The position numbers and the translations under genes are program-made. The notes under the pieces were generated by a model. That model saw nothing but the letters and a program-made list of their open reading frames with translations. It was not told where the DNA came from and did no database searches. A stretch of 64,000 bases of DNA from Pempheris klunzingeri (taxonomy: Eukaryota; Chordata; Actinopteri; Acropomatiformes; Pempheridae): NCBI RefSeq assembly GCF_042242105.1, contig NC_092019.1, forward strand, positions 8,584,328 to 8,648,327, in the 5' to 3' direction. Below are positions 51,032 through 63,048 of the stretch, one piece after another. The first letter of the stretch is position 1, and each line of letters begins with the position of its first letter.

Positions 51032-54000
51032 ATGATCGCAATGCTGATGCTTCTGATCCTGAAGTCAGGTAAGGAGTGATTATTTATCAATTTACTTTTT
51101 AAGACAACGAGCAAGATTGTATTTAAAAGCACACAAACCTGGTTTCCTCCCAAAACTTATTAAGACTGGGGATGGTTGTAACACTTTTTCTCTCAGAACT
51201 CATAACTTGTTGAACTTTTGTGTTAAAGCTGTCAAACTTTGTACCCTCGTTTGTCTATTACAAAAAGCAATGTTTCCAACTTCTCCAGCTCCAGGAGTCT
51301 ATATTCATAAAGAACCATGTTAATGTTGCATTAAAGGGACTAAAAACCTACTTAAAAACATTTCGTTGTTAAAAACATTTCACCCTTTAATAGGTTCTCC
51401 TTGAGCATACCTTGTTTCTTGGCTGTTGTACCTAAGTGACCACAACAATTATTGAACAAATCTTTAATTTATAACTGCAAGCTAAAAGAAATTCTACAGT
51501 TACTTGAAAATAATTATTTTAAGCACATCTTTTATAAATTTGGCCTACCACATCACACAGCACACAAAGGCTGGTCTAAGCTGCTCTCTCAGGTGTGTCT
51601 CAGTGCAGGTAGAAAGATGCAGATGAGCTAGAGTTGTTGTTACCTCTACTTTGAGTTGTTTTTTTTTATTTCTGTAGAACCCAGGAATTCATTTTATCCC
51701 CCCCACATCCTACACATCCAAAAGATAACAAAATATTGCTGCAGAGAAGTACCCTGTTATACTGCTGTGTGTTTCCATTTCCTCTCATTGATTGAGAATC
51801 AGTAAAACAAATACAAATGCGTTATATTATGATCTCTCTGCAGGAACTGTGGGTGCTGATTGGTCAGTGACTTTTGAAAACCCAAATCCTTGTGCTTTAA
51901 AGGGGTCATCTGTGAAGTTCAGGTGCTCATACAATTACGACGATGGCGAAACTGTCAGAGAGACTTCATGGCACAAAGGGATGTTAAAAGACAGCCTCTG
52001 GACACGTGTTGAGCTTTCAGACCTTCCTTCATATCAAAATCGCTCTGAATATTTGGGTGACAAGCAGCACGACTGTAGCCTGTCAATTCATGACCTGCAG
52101 GATAATGACACTGGATATTACTACTTCAGGTTTGATTCGGCTAGGTATGGATGGCGGAGTAAAAAATCTGTGTATCTGTCTGTCACAGGTAAAATTAATC
52201 CTCATTGAGCTTTAAACCTTTAGCTTAATATATTCACCTTTTTGTGCAATGTCATGATTTTATTAACTGTTTGATGTCCAGAGCTGAGAGCCAGAGTGCA
52301 CCCTGAGAGTGTGAGAGCAGGAGACAATGTGACTCTTGAATGTGGAACATCCTGCCAAATTTCCAGCGCGGTTTGGTTCAAAGATGGACGTCCAGTAGCC
52401 AAACCAGAGTTTCAGGCTCAGACAGAGGATGCTGGGAATTATTCATGTGCTGTTGAAGGACAGGAGTTGGTGCTATCGGACCCTGTGGCTCTGAATGTTC
52501 AGTGTAAGTTTAATATGACGTTATTGGCTGAGAAACTGGTATTTTCCCCTTATGATGCTTGCACTTAAAGGAATAGCTCGACATTTTAGGATATACTCAC
52601 TACTATTTATTTTTTTATCCTCAGAGGTAGATGAGAAGATTAATACCACTCTCATGTCTGTCCAATAAATAGGAATCTTTCAACAGCCTGTTGGCTTTAG
52701 TTAAAAACTGGAAATAAGGGGAAACAGCTACTCTGGATCTGTCCTAAAGTGACAAAATCTTCCTGAAACTAGTGACTGAGATCATAGACTAGACATGCGC
52801 ACTGTTGTAATAAATCAAATGAGAAATAGGGTAATTTTCTCATAGATTTCCTTTTGGAACCAGTAGAGTTGCCCCCTGTTGATTAGAAAGAATGCAAGTT
52901 CAGGCATTTCTGAATTTCCTTCACTTCTCAGACGTAGAAGGTATCTTTTACACAGTCTGTGCTTTATAGTCTTGATTTATTATTGTACAGACATGAATGT
53001 GGTATCATTCTAAATCTAATTCCCAGCAACAAAGCAAATAGGCGCATTTCCCTAAATGTCAAGCCACGTCTTTAATTCTTTCTTTTGTTTATGAAATATG
53101 CTTTGACAATTTATGATTTGGTACTCAATATATAGCATAATCCATGAATGGTTCCTTGTGAATGTATACAACAGCACAGTGGTTGTGTTTTTACTGCAGA
53201 TCCCCCGTTGAATGTGTCCACTGAGGTGAGTCATCCTGGCCACCTGACATTGGGCAGCAGTGTGACTCTGACCTGCAGCAGTGCTGCTAACCCTGCAGCA
53301 CACATCTACAGCTGGTACAAGAGGAGGGCTTCTCCGAGCTCCATGATCCAGGTGGGCTCAGGACAGGTGCTGTCTCTCCCCTCTGTGGAGGCGTCCCACG
53401 CTGGACTCTACCTCTGCCAGGCCAGGAACCCACTGGGGGAAAACAACTCAACTGAGTTGCTGCTGACAGTGGACAAAACAGACGGTGAATATGCAATAAC
53501 TCCTCCGATGGGGAATGATGTAAATGTTGCAAACTAGCCTGATTGGAAGGATTTTTAGGGGAGTGGGCGAACAATCTCAAGCAAAAATCGTATTTATCTC
53601 ATATGCATCCATAAATCAACAGTCAGATCCAAAACTTCTCGTTGAAATGGGCTGCCTTTAAAAAATATAGTATGATTGATTTAAAAAAACATCAACTAAA
53701 TTTTTACAATGTATTTGCTGAAGATTTAACTAATCCTATAGGTTCAATCTTTCTCTTTCTACCTCTACCTCTGCTAACAGGGAACCGTTTGATCCTCCTT
53801 GTTGGTATTGGAGTCAAAGTTGTTATTTTGCTGTTCCTTCCACTGTGTATTATCTGGACTTGGTAGGTTACATTATACACACTATTTGACATGGTTTATT
53901 TTATCATGACTGTCATGATATGTTACAGAAATTAATGTATAAACTTTTCTTATTTCACTGTTAAAGGAGGCAGAGACACAAGTTGGCTGGGGAAAAAGAG

Positions 54001-54192
54001 GTAAGACGGACCCAGATCTTAAATAGATTAATAAATTAACGATAAATTAATAATAGTTAATAATAATTAATGATAGTTTCTCACAAAATGTCTGTTATGC
54101 TTTAGGAGGACAGCCAAGATTATGAAAACATCAGCGCTGCAAGGATTGGTCAAAAAAACAAGGTCACAGAGAAGGAAATGTTTGATGTTTGA
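51032..54192 (+). CDS. Siglec-type receptor with membrane lysine (CD22/MAG-like)
   Basis: Seven coding exons, 51032-51068, 51844-52188, 52282-52503, 53200-53484, 53781-53862, 53967-54000 and 54106-54192, all GT-AG and phase-consistent, give 363 aa. After a signal peptide come a V domain (residues about 18-127) and two C2-type Ig domains (128-201, 202-296). The V domain has the Siglec cysteine pattern: C29, C40 and C90, with the second partner in strand E (DCSLSI) and none in strand F. R108 in YYYFRFD matches the Siglec sialic-acid-binding arginine. C152 in domain 2 can form the interdomain bond. The membrane helix (300-322) contains K309. The tail is short, with one tyrosine in DYENI: a YxN (Grb2-type) site, not an ITIM. 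Lysine plus no ITIM suggests pairing with a DAP12-like adaptor; this is inference. Ligand and cell type are unknown. Confidence 0.88.
52565..52770. mobile_element. Fragment of a fish TTAA-type MITE
   Basis: Begins TTAA then AGGAATAGCTCGACATTTT and continues with GAGAAGATTAATACCACTCT and GGGGAAACAGCTACTCTGG, a sequence seen repeatedly in teleost genomes. It lies in the intron between the second and third Ig exons of the Siglec-type gene. Confidence 0.6.
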
Positions 54193-54341
54193 TTGGAAAT
54201 GATGATGTTTCATTTCACTAGATACATGATTTGGCACTTGGCACAGAGATGTCTGTGGTTTGCTCACTGCTGGGAAAAAACAGCTTGATTTGGAGATGAT
54301 GACCACATTTCCTGGCATGAAAAATGCAGTGACACATATCA

Positions 54342-55035
54342 TTAAAGGGATAGCTCAGATTTTTTTAAGTGTGGTTGTTTGAGGTACTTATCCATAGTTA
54401 GTGTATTACCGACAGTAGATGGTGGTCAGCATGCTGCTGGTTTGGAGAAACAGGCAGCATTCTCAGCACAGACACGTGCACACTAAATGATGTACATTAT
54501 ATTTCGGATATTTTTACCGCTTTACATAGCTCTCAGGCAACCCTTTCCACAGGGAACTACAGCCGTTCTGTCTTTCTTTTTGCTCACTTCAAAGTCACCA
54601 GACTCTATTGACAAAAACACTCATTTTACCTTGCAGAACACAGGAGTTCCCTGAGTTACCACTGCCATGATCTGTGAACTAACACATTAGTTTGGATCCA
54701 AACTAACCGTTTAAAACACCAAAGTCACACAATAACACCAGAAAACTAACCAGTCGAGACAGCTGTAAACTAGATAGAGCAGATAGAACTGCTGTTTTTG
54801 TCATTGGAGTCTGGTGACCTTGAAGTGAACAACGAGAGATAACGCCTTCTCCTGCTCTGTGGAAATGGATGTCTGACAGCAAAATATTCTAATTCAAGTG
54901 TACATCTTAATTGATATTAAATTGAATTAGTTGGGCTTTTTTAGGTGAAAAATGTGTTTTTCCACCTGCTCCTCCAAACTGTGGGTGTGCTGACTGCCAT
55001 CTATTGTATATAATACACTATATACAATGTCTCCT
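54342..55035. mobile_element. TTAA-type element with nested inverted repeats
   Basis: The left end TTAA then AGGGATAGCTCAG leads into GAGGTACTTATCCATAG and a GTAGATGGTGGTCAGC block; the latter is mirrored near 54965-55015. An inner inverted pair (TCACCAGACTCTATTGACAAAA near 54594 and its mirror near 54809) is also present. The outer right end is missing. It follows the Siglec-type gene's stop, so it may form part of the 3' UTR. Confidence 0.65.
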
Positions 55036-56699
55036 GACTCCTGAGACAGAAGAGAAAACATTACTCATGCTTATTTAATCTATTAAATACCCACAACCTT
55101 GTAACCTTCAGTAGTCAGTATCAGCAGTAGTTATCCTGGTTGAGTATGCTTTGTATGTTTTCTGTTGTATTCATGCCCATTTGAACAGTGTCTCTGGTCT
55201 GAAATATTGTATCTTTTCACTTCGGGTACAGCAGACTGTATCCAGAGTCACTGTGGTCAAACCAGGATATGCTGCCTCCTAGAGTTTGAAATACTCATGT
55301 ACATTATCTCTTGGTGAACTTGGAAATATTTTGTTACATTCAGTTGACCAACTTATTTGTTGTTTTCTAAGGCATATTGTCGTGCCCTCTTCATTATCAA
55401 TATACTTTGTTTGATAGTCATTTTTTTGTTTTATTTATTTAAGCAAGTGTTCTTAACTTGTTTTCTTGTACAATTAACTCTTTTAATTTGTTATAAGAAA
55501 TCAACCATTTTGTAAATCTTGTATTATACAAATGCTAAAAGTGGACATTAAATGCAACTGAGCAAATATTCTCTTCAATTGATGTGCACATATGTTAAAC
55601 TGTCTCTTTAAATGTTTGAGAATTGAAACACTGCATTTCTTTGTTTGCTTGATTAACATTTAAAAATAGAAAATGTGTGCGCCACTATAATATGTGAAAC
55701 AACAAAAGCTCAAGTCTAAAAACAGGCTAATGAGATGAAGAGTTGATATCCAAGTACATTTTGTAAATGGGTGTCCTGGCGTCAGAGTCACTGTCCTCCT
55801 GGTTTCCATCCTCCTCCACTTCTCCTCGGGCTCTGGTCAGTATCTGTTAGAGCCTTATCACACTGAGGAGTTTACTCAAAGCCACACAGATGAGACCCGG
55901 TCTCCACTGCTCACAGCTTTTAATTGGATCATTATGACTGTTTTTCCGTCATCATCTTCATGCTCATCATCATCCTCAAAGGAATAGCTGCTTCAGTGTT
56001 CTCTGTTTCTGGACATTGCTTACACAGTACTTGGTGCACTCTGTGGTGTGTTTAACTCCAGTGGAAGTATCAGTGCTAACAACAACTCCGGATGTCATCT
56101 GTGGACCATGAAGGACATATTCCAATTCACATCTGTGACTGCCAAATGGTGCAACTGACAAGAGCACAAAGTGCAAAGACATAATAGAAGATTTTCTCAG
56201 TCATAATAAATATTTTTTAGAATTCAGTTCCAACTGCACTTAAACAAATGATCAGAGACCCACAAGCCAACAGAAAATAAATATTCAGACTTTGCAGTCA
56301 AGTTGATCCTTATTCAACTCGGTGCATAGAAATCCAGGAATTTAGAATTTCATTGTGATGTCCTGCTTGTTTTGATGTACAGTCATTTCTATCATATGGT
56401 CTTCAGGCTCTCATTCTCTGTGTGAATTGGCGCCACTGTCAACAGTCTTGGGAGTTGTTTTTCTTCTGTGTACATGACTTCAGTCATGGGCTTAAGCAGG
56501 CCACAGTGTGCTACAGCATGTGATAGTTTTAAAGGGTTGACTTGGCAACAAAAGGCGTGAAGGTAAAACCACAAAAGTGTCTGAAAAAAAGGGTACTGAG
56601 AGGAAATTCTTCTCATTTTGAGTGACTTAAATAACAAAAGGTGTCATATGTTCTTAGTGGTTGCAGGGTGTTTATACTAGTTTTGTGCAGTATCAGTCC
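55036..56699. other. Between the two convergent Siglec genes, no gene seen
   Basis: AT-rich; probably 3' UTR of one or both genes (an ATTAAA poly(A)-type signal at about 55547 suits the plus-strand gene). No further exon recognised. Confidence 0.4.
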
Positions 56700-56959
56700 T
56701 TAACCCTTTAATGCCTGAACCATGAAATAATTGCCAGAAAATTCTAATTCTTTGAAACTGGAGTGTTTATTGAAGTTTGAAGTTTTAATTTGTATCACTT
56801 TTGCTACATCCAGCATTTTTCTGCAATTTATTACTCACAGTTTGTTTAGCTTAAACAAACAAAACATATAAAACACAGATAAAATACAAACAAACATCAC
56901 ACTGATGATGCAGAGGTGTATGTATGAAAAATATGATACACTTGGCGTTAAAGGGTTAA
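56700..56959. mobile_element. TTAA miniature element, copy 2
   Basis: TTAA at 56700-56703 and 56956-56959 flank a 252-bp element whose ends, CCCTTTAATGCC and GGCGTTAAAGGG, are inverted repeats matching at 11 of 12 bases. No open frame for transposase. Same family as 50582-50766. The right TTAA overlaps the stop codon of the minus-strand Siglec-like gene. Confidence 0.88.
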
Positions 56960-59900
56960 GGTGCTGTAGCAGTTGTCTCTGTGAGGACATACGACCGATG
57001 TCTGGATGTCTTCTTTCTCCTGAAAGGACACACACATATCACAAAAAACACTGGCATTTAAATTATTAAAGTTGTCTTATCACAGCTTGTTTTTCTTGAA
57101 ATATAATAGATAATTGATTAATGCATGTAACACTGTATGAAACACCAACCCAGACACTGAAGGTCTTTGGCTAATATTCACACTACTGTGAGCAGGAAAT
57201 TGCAATAGGTATGAAGAAAGAAAAAAGAAGGGTGTTAATATCAGTGCAAAATGACGAAAAACATAATGAAAACAAAAATTACATCAGGGAATCTAGTTTG
57301 TTTTTTTCATGCTTTTTTCCCTGCCTGTGGAGCCACAAACTAGTCCAATAGGTGGCAGTAATGCACCTGTTTGCTACTTTGTCAATTGCCATTAAAAACC
57401 AAAGAAGAAGAAAACTAGAAAATTATTAAGAAAGAGCACATGCATATATAAAAAGTGACACAAAAAGCCTGGCAAATAGCTTCTGATCCTGTTCATCGCC
57501 TTTTCGAAGATTTCACAAAACTGCTCTGAGGAAGCTGCTACAGAGCCGCTGCAGCAACCAAGACCAACAAACCAACATTTACAAAAAGTCTTTCACACCA
57601 AATGCAATAACTTTGCTAAATTTGTAAACATAACTGACACTCAAATCATGTCTGTTATTTTTGTCTATACTGTGGATGTGGTGTTACTTATTATTGTAGG
57701 TATTGTGATTCAATATGATGTGTTTACAAGCCACACTTATTATGAATATGAGTCTTTTGTTATTAGTGATGCTTATCAAGAGTACTGAGGCAGCACCTAT
57801 TGCTCTTTATTTAGAATTACATTATTTTACCTGTATAGTCCACCAATCCAACTGCAGTACGTTTTTAAGATTCTTGATGCTGAAATGCTGATAGATCAAA
57901 GAAATAAAAAAAGGAACTAAAGAAATATAATGATACTGATCACCTGTAAGAGAAGAAAAGATCTCACCTTGACATAACAAAGGCCACTATGGCTATAATT
58001 GCCAGCAGAACACCGATGGTCACTCCAATAACCAGCAACCTGCTTCCTGAAGACTCAGACAGGGGCGCTGCTTTAATGGACAGAAAAGGAACAAGAGCCA
58101 GAGTTTGGATGGAAATCATTACAACCTTTAAACACTCAGAAATGTTTTACTCTGGGACTATTTTTTGCAGGGACACGGTTGAACGACAGCCTTCTCATTC
58201 ACCCACCTTGTGAACCTCTGAGTGTTACACTGGAAGTCTGTGATCCATGTCTGTTGCGTGCTACGCAGCAGTGCTCCCCATATTCCTCAGTGGTGATGTT
58301 GGCCCTGCTGAGTGTCGGGCCTCTTCCTGTTGGTGTAGACGGGGTTTGTCTTGCTTGATGAAAGCTTTTGTCTGCGGTAGGGACGCACGCTTCACCTTGG
58401 TACCAGGTGTATGTGTGGACAGGAGGGTTGGCATCACTGCTGCAGGTCAGAGTCACAGGAAGCCCATCCTGCAGCTCTGCAGCAGGAGAGACTGAGACGT
58501 CTGTGTTTCGAGGAGGGTCTAGACAGGAAGGAGATCAAAGGGCGTTGACTGCTTTTCGCCCACTTATCAAACCTAATTTTAACGCAGTCATCAGGTCGGG
58601 TGGAGAGGTGTGTCTTTATCTAACGAAGAATTTCTAATGTATAATAAATTCTCTGTTGAAATGCTCTCATGGCCACTACCTTGTTTAACTTATGTTACTG
58701 TTAGGCACGGGCTAAATGAACACGTCTTTCTGAATATTTTTCCTACCGTCTGACCGTCTGCACTGTCTGTACATTTGCAGTACATTATTTACCATGACAT
58801 TTCAATATGAATCTAAATCAGAATTAAACTTCACTTACACTCTACATCAATGGGCAGCATTTGTGAGCTTTGCACTTTATCTCCAGTCTGTATCTGACAG
58901 TAGTAGCTGCCGGAGTCATCAGATGAAACCTCACTGATGTGCCACACCTGTCCAGTGTGTCTCGGGCTGGTGCTTGAGCTCTTGTACCATCTGAAGTGGG
59001 CCTGTGGACCGGCCGCAGGGCTGCAGCACGCCAGACGTAAGGCCGCGCCCTCAGTGATGTCACCGGAGGCACTTACTGACGCTGTGACTGCGCTGGAGGA
59101 GGCTGGAGAAAACAAAGAAATTACACATGTGGTTAGAGTACTTACTTTAGATATTCGAGTAGACAGAATTACTCATCTGACTATTTGGTCAATCCCTGTG
59201 TGCATTATCGCAGGACGCAAACCATTTATTAACTAGCTGGCTGGAAATATTGACATCCAGTGTTTTCCATGATATTTCTGCAGGATTGTTTCCAGAAGTT
59301 CAATGATTTCTGAGCTGAAACAAAAAAAATGTATAGCACTCTCTCTTCAGAGACTTGGCCAGGATTTTAAGATTGCTGAGGTCAAAAGTCTAACACCTTG
59401 TCAGATCATTTTAAAGATTATTTTCTTTATTTGGGATATTTTTCCATGTTTACAGTAGTTGTGTTGAGATTCTCTATAAGGCTGTTTTTTCCTCAGCCCA
59501 GCAAGAAATTCTGTTTTATTCTTGGCTGAAAATGATTGAATTTAGGGGGCCCACATTGGGCGTAATGTTTATATTACACAATATTATTAAATATTCCCAT
59601 TAGTTGTAAGAATGGGATACTTCAGCCCTTATTCTCACAAAAAGAAAACAATTCAATTCAATTCAATTTTATTTGTATAGCCCAATATCACAACAGAGTG
59701 TCTCATAGTGCTTTACAAAGTTCACTGAAATAAACAAGTGTAAGCGAACAAACAATCTAATATCTAATAATCAATCTAATAATGAGTCCAGCAGTCGATG
59801 AGGCCATTGGATCAGTCCGGTGGATCAGTCCGAGGCATCACCTGCCCTTTATGACCCTCCTTGGACATGGAGCTAAGTTCTGATGTGGGGACTAATCAAC

Positions 59901-62769
59901 CATATCATAATAAATTCTGGCTCCTAATTTGATTTTCAGAACTGTCTATTCATTTAACATTCACACAAAAATGTGCTCCTATTCTATTGTATTTTTAGTT
60001 GTTTTGTTCATCCTACAGATCACCGTGGGCTTTTGTGAATCACCAAGAATGACACAGGATGGCAACAGAAAGGAAAACAAGAAACCAACAATAGTGTAAC
60101 TTCACGCTGATGTTTCTCAATAATTACAACACCGTCACCTCCCAACACCAACCACCCTATCCTTCTCACAAAACCAGGCGCTAATACCTTAAACTGCTCT
60201 AAATCCCTCTTATTTTAAGTTCAGCAAAGTCAAGTTACAGCTCGTCCCTAGGCGTGTTGGGTGTGAGGGATTTTACTATGAATGTCACTGAATTAGTCAA
60301 AATCTATTTGCAATCGTTTCATTTCCACTTCATTTAAATAGCACAAAGTGTCACACAGAGTGTTGCATAGAGGACGTGCTAAAACAAAAGCATGTGTTAT
60401 CCAGCTATTAGAGTGGTGTTAGCAAGTTAGCAAAGTACAAATATTCTTAATTTTGTGTTTGTTTCTTGAGCTATTACAATTACATAACTATGATTGAATG
60501 CTATTACTGTGACTGGGCAGAAGTTACAGGCAATAAGGCAGCGAGTGAGACACACAAAAAGAAGACTGTTACAAAATAAGGACAAAAAAAGGAAGGACAA
60601 ATAAAAAGACTGTGGTTTGTCAGCTGTGGTTTTTCAGTGCAAACTGACATGAAACTGTCAGCTTTTCCTTTAAGGCTTTCAGATTATTGTGAACATCAGC
60701 AGGATTGATATATTTTATTATTTTATTTAAGATGATGAGATGTAAGATGTACTACAGAGATGTAGCACCTACTGCTATTATTTGAGCCATCAATGATTAT
60801 TCCACCAAAATTCACTCTAGTTTTATCACGTTAGCTGCTGCAGCATTTGTAAATTTAGCTTTACGTTCATATTTTCCTACTTTTCAACTCCACAATTTCT
60901 GAATTATTGATTGAAGACTGTGCTGATAACGCTTTTAGGTAGTTGTAAATGAAAAATTCCCACCTGCCACCAGCAGCTGTATCCCGCTCTGCGCTGGCAT
61001 CTTCTCTGTGGGGTGGCTGGTGATGACATAAAACACGTACGCCCCGCTGTCCGACACTCTCAGATCAGAAATCCTCAGGGAACAGTTTTTTGTTCCTGGT
61101 TGTCCCAGATACTCCACCCTGCCCTGGTAGGAAGGATCTGGGAAGACACCATCACTGTGGAAGATGTATCTGAGACACACAAACAGTCGGCCTTAATAAT
61201 TTCTGTGTATCATAGAGACAGAGACACTACAGGTGGATACAATAAAATTATGGATAGATATTAACATAGATAGATGTCATCTCTGGGTGATGATGATGAT
61301 GATCTTTATTCTTTTGATGACATATTAGAGCACAAATTTTGGATATGTTTTTTTCAATCACACTGTAGATATCAACAGCCATAAAACGATAATTTTTGCC
61401 ATGCTATATAAAATGTTGTATAAGTCAAGGTGTGAATGATATATGTACAAAGGCCTTTGTAAAAACCCTCAGAATATAGATACTGAAGTGAAGATTTCTT
61501 GCTTAACGTATCTTTTGAGAAAAAGGCCCTTTAAGATGTGGTTTTAGAAGAAATCTACAGACAGACTGGTCTGAAAGATGACATGTTATGGAAGCAAAAT
61601 AGCCTAAAATCTCAAATTGAGCAGTGTATGAATTTGGAGGTAGTTTCTGGCCTAAATATTACCTTGGGGTGATACAGCGACTGTCTTCGAGACACCACAT
61701 CTCAGACAGAACTTCTCCCTAATCGAGAAAAAATACAGAGTAACGAAATGAAGGGCTTTGAACAAGGGATAAAGTACTGCAAAATACCAGTTGCCCCACT
61801 TACGTTAACCAGACACTAGATGCCAAAAATGGTTAGATAGATTAAAATAGTTTATTTCAGTTACTCAAATCAAACCTCTATAGCTACACGTTTCTATTCA
61901 TCCTAATGACAGATTTCAGTCCTCTGGTTAAAGACACACTGCCGGATATTCTGCCACTGCTAACAAAGCCCTCTTTATTGAATTACCGGAGCAGAGGGCC
62001 GTCCCTCCTCCTTGGTTTCATTTGAGCTTTGGGGGTAGTCATAGGAACACGGGAGAACAACAGAGGAGCCAATCACAGCACAGATAGGGCTGGAGGGGAG
62101 ATGAACTGACCAATCACCAGCAAGAATACCTGAAGGACAGAGGATAGGTGTTAAAACATAGCAAGTTACTGCATTATAACCTCCAACTTACAGTTAAGTA
62201 GTGAACTTTCCTAAAGAATTAGATCTACTGTTTAAGTTTCACTGCGAGAGTTTAGAATTAATTTAGTTATTTATGAGAAACACATCTGAGTACACCCATA
62301 TTACAGCTACTGTTACAATTCTCAACATTATATTCATTGTATTTCCAAGGTGTCACAGCTCATTTTCTAATACTTAAAACACATAAGAGATGTGTCTGTT
62401 TAGAGAGATTGTACTTATCTAGACCCTTTTTCACTGGGAGGCATATCAAAATGTTTTACTGCCTATAGTGGATATATACATTATGCATCTAAATCTGGAT
62501 TCACAGCCCGCATGAAATGATTTGTAGCAATGGCAACATAACATGTCATTTAATAAAGATGTTTAACATCTGACACTGAAACGAACCTCCGACCAGTCAT
62601 TACCACACATCATTTTTTGTTTCAATTCTGCAATTTCTCTCTTAGAAGATAGATACTAGAGGTTAGTGAACTGTTGGGTCACTTTAGTGCTGCCGGTCTC
62701 ACCTTTGAGAGAGAGTGTGAGCAGCAGCCAGCAGCTCTGTGCAGCTCGCCCAACCATCTTCTTCTTCAT
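56956..62769 (-). CDS. Siglec-like receptor lacking the key arginine
   Basis: Eight minus-strand exons, 62703-62769, 61987-62129, 61663-61718, 60964-61169, 58839-59102, 58207-58518, 57968-58070 and 56956-57019, phase-consistent with GT-AG borders, give 404 aa. After the signal peptide comes a V domain (about 27-157) with C39, C50 and C118 in the Siglec pattern (ICAVIGSSVVLPCSY, NCSLRI), split over three exons. At the arginine position there is Y136 (AYVFYVIT). Two C2-type Ig domains follow (158-245, 246-349): the first with FRWYK and SYYCQI, the second with TLTCSS and EHCCVARN. The membrane helix is 361-382, uncharged; the 22-residue basic tail (SRRKK) has one tyrosine (SYVLTE) and no ITIM. 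It is tail to tail with the other Siglec gene. Sialic-acid binding is doubtful; function unknown. The last exon is the least certain. Confidence 0.83.
57300..57420. repeat. Fish interspersed repeat fragment
   Basis: The segment with AGGTGGCAGTAATGCACCTG and AACCAAAGAAGAAGAAAACT resembles a short DNA-transposon relic common in fish. It lies in the last intron of the minus-strand Siglec-like gene. Confidence 0.45.
59645..59890 (+). repeat. Fish interspersed repeat
   Basis: AATTCAATTCAATTTTATTT, GTATAGCCCAATATCACAA and AGTGCTTTACAAAG are the usual opening of a very common teleost repeat. It sits in the 1.9-kb intron between the V-domain and second Ig exons of the Siglec-like gene. Confidence 0.65.
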
Positions 62770-63024
62770 CTCCCTCCTCTTCCACTTCCTCTTCTACTAC
62801 TCTCCTCCCTTGTCTTCACCTTCTCTCTCCTCGTCACCTCTCTCTCTCTGAGACTCTGTGATCCTTGTGCACCACTCTGCCCTCCTCAGTCAGAGACGCC
62901 TGCTTCTCTTTCTCCAGAACAACAACATTTATAGGTCAGATAGCGTGACTTCCCTTTTATTTTCTCTGCCTATAGGGAACTGGGGTGATTTCTCAGCTTT
63001 CGTGACAGCAAAGGGAACTCAGTC

Positions 63025-63048
63025 AGTGTGTGTGTGTGTGTGTGTGTA
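63025..63048. repeat. (TG)n microsatellite
   Basis: About eleven TG units upstream of the minus-strand Siglec-like gene. Confidence 0.9.

Noticed and set aside
51032-62769. ITIM motifs in the Siglec-like tails
   Set aside because: The tail tyrosines read QDYENI and RSYVLT; neither fits the ITIM pattern at both -2 and +3.
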